Under the pieces are notes generated by a model. That model ran no database searches and was not told where the DNA came from. It was given only the letters and a program-made list of their open reading frames with translations. Positions 5,027 to 6,576 of a DNA stretch of 6,576 nucleotides are shown here, piece after piece. The stretch comes from Zavarzinia sp. (GTDB lineage: Bacteria; Pseudomonadota; Alphaproteobacteria; Zavarziniales; Zavarziniaceae): positions 1 to 6,576 of the forward strand of contig JAQVKV010000137.1 of NCBI GenBank assembly GCA_028694545.1, given 5' to 3'. Made by a program: the position numbers and the translations under genes. How positions within the stretch are numbered: position 1 is the stretch's first letter; the number at the start of each line of letters is the position of its first letter.

Positions 5027-6537
5027 AGAAATCGAAACTGGCCATCGTCTACCATCGGCAACCCTATGAAGAGGTGGCGGTCGACGGCGGCGTTCATTTC
5101 CGTCCGAACAAGAGCCCGAACGGCATCGTTCCGACGCTGAAGAGCCTGTTCAACGGTATCGAGCCGGGCCGGGGCGCCTGGATCGCCTGGAAGATCTACG
5201 AGCCGTCGATCGGCGTCGACTTCGAGCGCGTCGTCCACATCCAGGACGACAACGGCGGCTTCACCGTCTCGCGCCTGCCGCTGACCGCCGATCAGGTGGA
5301 GAGCTTCTATCACGTCACCTCGAAGGAGGCGCTGTGGCCGATCCTGCATTCGTTCCCGCAGGCATTCCAATACGACAATGTCGACTGGGAGACCTTCCGC
5401 GAGGTGAATCGGCTGTTCGCCGAGGCCACGGCGGAACAGCTCGACGACGACGGCATCGCCTGGATCCACGATTATAATCTTTGGCTGGTGCCGGGCTATC
5501 TGCGCGCCCTGAAGCCGGATGCGAAGATCGCGTTCTTCCACCACACGCCCTTTCCGGCGGCGGACATCTTCAACATCCTGCCGTGGCGGGAAGAGATCAT
5601 GCGCAGCCTGCTCGCCTGCGACCAGGTGGGGTTCCACATCCCGCGCTACACGAAGAATTTCGCCGAGGCCGCCCGTGCCCTGACCGGCGCCGCGATCGAC
5701 CAGAGCGCCATCGTCGACGATTCCCTCTCGCCCACGGGCAAGGCCCTGTCCGAGCCGGAGGTGCCGACCTGCCTCGTTCTCGGCGATCACTTCATCCACC
5801 TGAGCACGGCGCCCGTCGGCACCGATCCGAACGGCATCCAGCGTGTTCTCGAAACCCCGGAGAGCGAGGAACTGCAGCGCCAGCTCGTCGCCGAGATGGG
5901 CGGGCGGCGCCTGATGGTCGCGGTCGGGCGCACCGACTATACCAAGGGCATGATCGAAAGCCTGCTCGCCTTCGAGCGCTTGCTGGAGCGCCGGCCCGAG
6001 CAGATCGGCGAGATCAAGCTGCTGGTCACCTCGGTCCGCGCGGCTTCCACCATGACGGTCTACGAGACGACCCAGCGCGAGATCGAGGGGCTGGTCGGAC
6101 GCATCAACGGGCGCTTCTCGCGCCTCGAATGGACGCCCGTGGTGCTGTTCTCCCAAGCTATTCCGTTCGAGCGCCTGCTGGCGCATTACCGGGTCGCGGA
6201 CATCTGTCTGACCACGCCCTTGCGTGATGGCCTCAACCTCGTTGCCAAGGAATATATCGCCGCCAATTTCGGGCGCACCGGCGTCCTCGTGCTGTCGGAA
6301 TTCGCCGGCTGCGCGGTCGAGCTCTCCGACGCCCTGCTTCTCAACCCCTATTCCCACAAGTCGATGGACCGGGCGCTCGACCAGGCGCTCGACATGTCGG
6401 TCGAGGAGGCGAGGGGGCGCATGGCGAAGATGAACAAGGTGGTGCGCGACTACGACGTGAACCGCTGGGGCGAGCAGATCCGGCGCGAATTCGCCCGTCT
6501 GCGCCGGCCAGCGCCGAAGCCCCGCGCGCTGGCCTAG
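5023..6537 (+). CDS. ggpS: Glucosylglycerol-phosphate synthase (GT20 family)
   Basis: This enzyme transfers glucose from ADP-glucose to sn-glycerol 3-phosphate, the committed step to the compatible solute glucosylglycerol. The 504-residue protein is a GT-B, GT20-family enzyme related to trehalose-6-phosphate synthase OtsA. It shares OtsA's core: WIHDYNLWL (147-155, D150), GRTDYTKG (302-309, R303 and K308 for the nucleotide phosphates), and TPLRDGLNLVAKE (398-410, D402 and E410). It departs from OtsA where GgpS does. The N-terminus reads YHRQPYEEV (10-18) and SPNGIVPTLKS (31-41) instead of OtsA's SNR...GGL segment, and FYHVTSKEALWPILHSFP (95-112) and FFHHTPFPAADIFNILPW (171-188) closely match remembered cyanobacterial GgpS. 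The length is typical. The gene overlaps the upstream phosphatase by 4 bp and probably depends on coupling, since only a weak AAAGG precedes it. It is last in the operon. Trehalose-6-phosphate synthase is the alternative, judged unlikely. Confidence 0.93.
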   Translation: MKKSKLAIVYHRQPYEEVAVDGGVHFRPNKSPNGIVPTLKSLFNGIEPGRGAWIAWKIYEPSIGVDFERVVHIQDDNGGFTVSRLPLTADQVESFYHVTSKEALWPILHSFPQAFQYDNVDWETFREVNRLFAEATAEQLDDDGIAWIHDYNLWLVPGYLRALKPDAKIAFFHHTPFPAADIFNILPWREEIMRSLLACDQVGFHIPRYTKNFAEAARALTGAAIDQSAIVDDSLSPTGKALSEPEVPTCLVLGDHFIHLSTAPVGTDPNGIQRVLETPESEELQRQLVAEMGGRRLMVAVGRTDYTKGMIESLLAFERLLERRPEQIGEIKLLVTSVRAASTMTVYETTQREIEGLVGRINGRFSRLEWTPVVLFSQAIPFERLLAHYRVADICLTTPLRDGLNLVAKEYIAANFGRTGVLVLSEFAGCAVELSDALLLNPYSHKSMDRALDQALDMSVEEARGRMAKMNKVVRDYDVNRWGEQIRREFARLRRPAPKPRALA

Positions 6538-6576
6538 CCGAACAGTCCGCTGCCCTTCAGGCCGTCGAAGACGAAC
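6534..6576 (-). CDS. 3' end of a converging gene (partial, product unknown)
   Basis: Read on the minus strand, the last bases form an open frame ending F-V-F-D-G-L-K-G-S-G-L-F-G and a TAG stop at 6536-6534. That stop interlocks with the ggpS stop at 6535-6537 through the palindrome CTAG, so the two genes would meet tail to tail with no intergenic space. The Gly/Phe-rich ending looks like a natural C-terminus, and codons end mostly in G or C as in the neighbouring genes. Thirteen codons are too few to name a product. Chance is possible because the frame is so short. Confidence 0.45.
   Translation of the reverse strand, partial: FVFDGLKGSGLFG

Noticed and set aside
4945..6357. Long antisense open frame (470 codons) opposite ggpS
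   Set aside because: It has the same shadow origin. The plus strand is an unmistakable GT20 enzyme, and the antisense translation is low in recognisable motifs.
5023..6537. Trehalose-6-phosphate synthase (otsA)
   Set aside because: The catalytic core is shared, but the N-terminal YHRQPYEEV and SPNGIVPTLK segments and the FYHVTSKEALWPILHSFP stretch fit GgpS. The neighbours supply glycerol 3-phosphate and a separate HAD phosphatase.

Overview
The window is GC-rich (apart from two AT-richer intergenic stretches) and looks like the chromosome of an alphaproteobacterium. The clearest clue is a perfect alphaproteobacterial LexA/SOS operator (GTTC-N7-GTTC) in front of ssb. Codon use and ATGA gene overlaps fit this. 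I cannot name a genus from the sequence; a Rhodospirillales-like organism is only a guess.

Layout. (1) Positions 1-196 are a divergent control region. The minus strand carries a perfect sigma-54 promoter (TGGCACG-N4-TTGC) pointing out of the left edge, where a divergent gene probably starts within or just beyond the first 25 bases. Behind it lie four copies of a 12-bp motif resembling ACGATTTTTCGT, two of them inside a 15-bp inverted repeat. These are the likely binding sites of the regulator encoded next. (2) 197-2155 encodes a PAS-PAS-AAA+-Fis-type sigma-54 activator. (3) 2222-2767 encodes single-stranded DNA-binding protein (SSB), preceded by the SOS box and followed by a UUCG-loop intrinsic terminator. 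(4) 2810-3152 is non-coding and AT-rich at its centre. It holds a 51-nt potential stem-loop and a TTGACA-N17-TAGGTT promoter. (5) 3153-6537 is a tight three-gene operon of glycerol-3-phosphate dehydrogenase (gpsA-like), a HAD-family sugar phosphatase, and glucosylglycerol-phosphate synthase (ggpS), joined by two ATGA stop/start overlaps. (6) The last 43 bases hold the 3' end of a converging minus-strand gene whose stop codon interlocks with that of ggpS.

How the genes work together. The operon reads as a self-contained route to the osmoprotectant glucosylglycerol. GpsA reduces dihydroxyacetone phosphate to sn-glycerol 3-phosphate, GgpS joins it to glucose from ADP-glucose, and the HAD phosphatase removes the phosphate. 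The acceptor-supplying enzyme is built into the unit. The phosphatase and synthase are separate overlapping genes, whereas a fused GgpPS is known in some gammaproteobacteria. The sigma-54 activator belongs functionally to the unseen divergent gene on the left, not to ssb. No mobile element, CRISPR array, tRNA or rRNA was seen.
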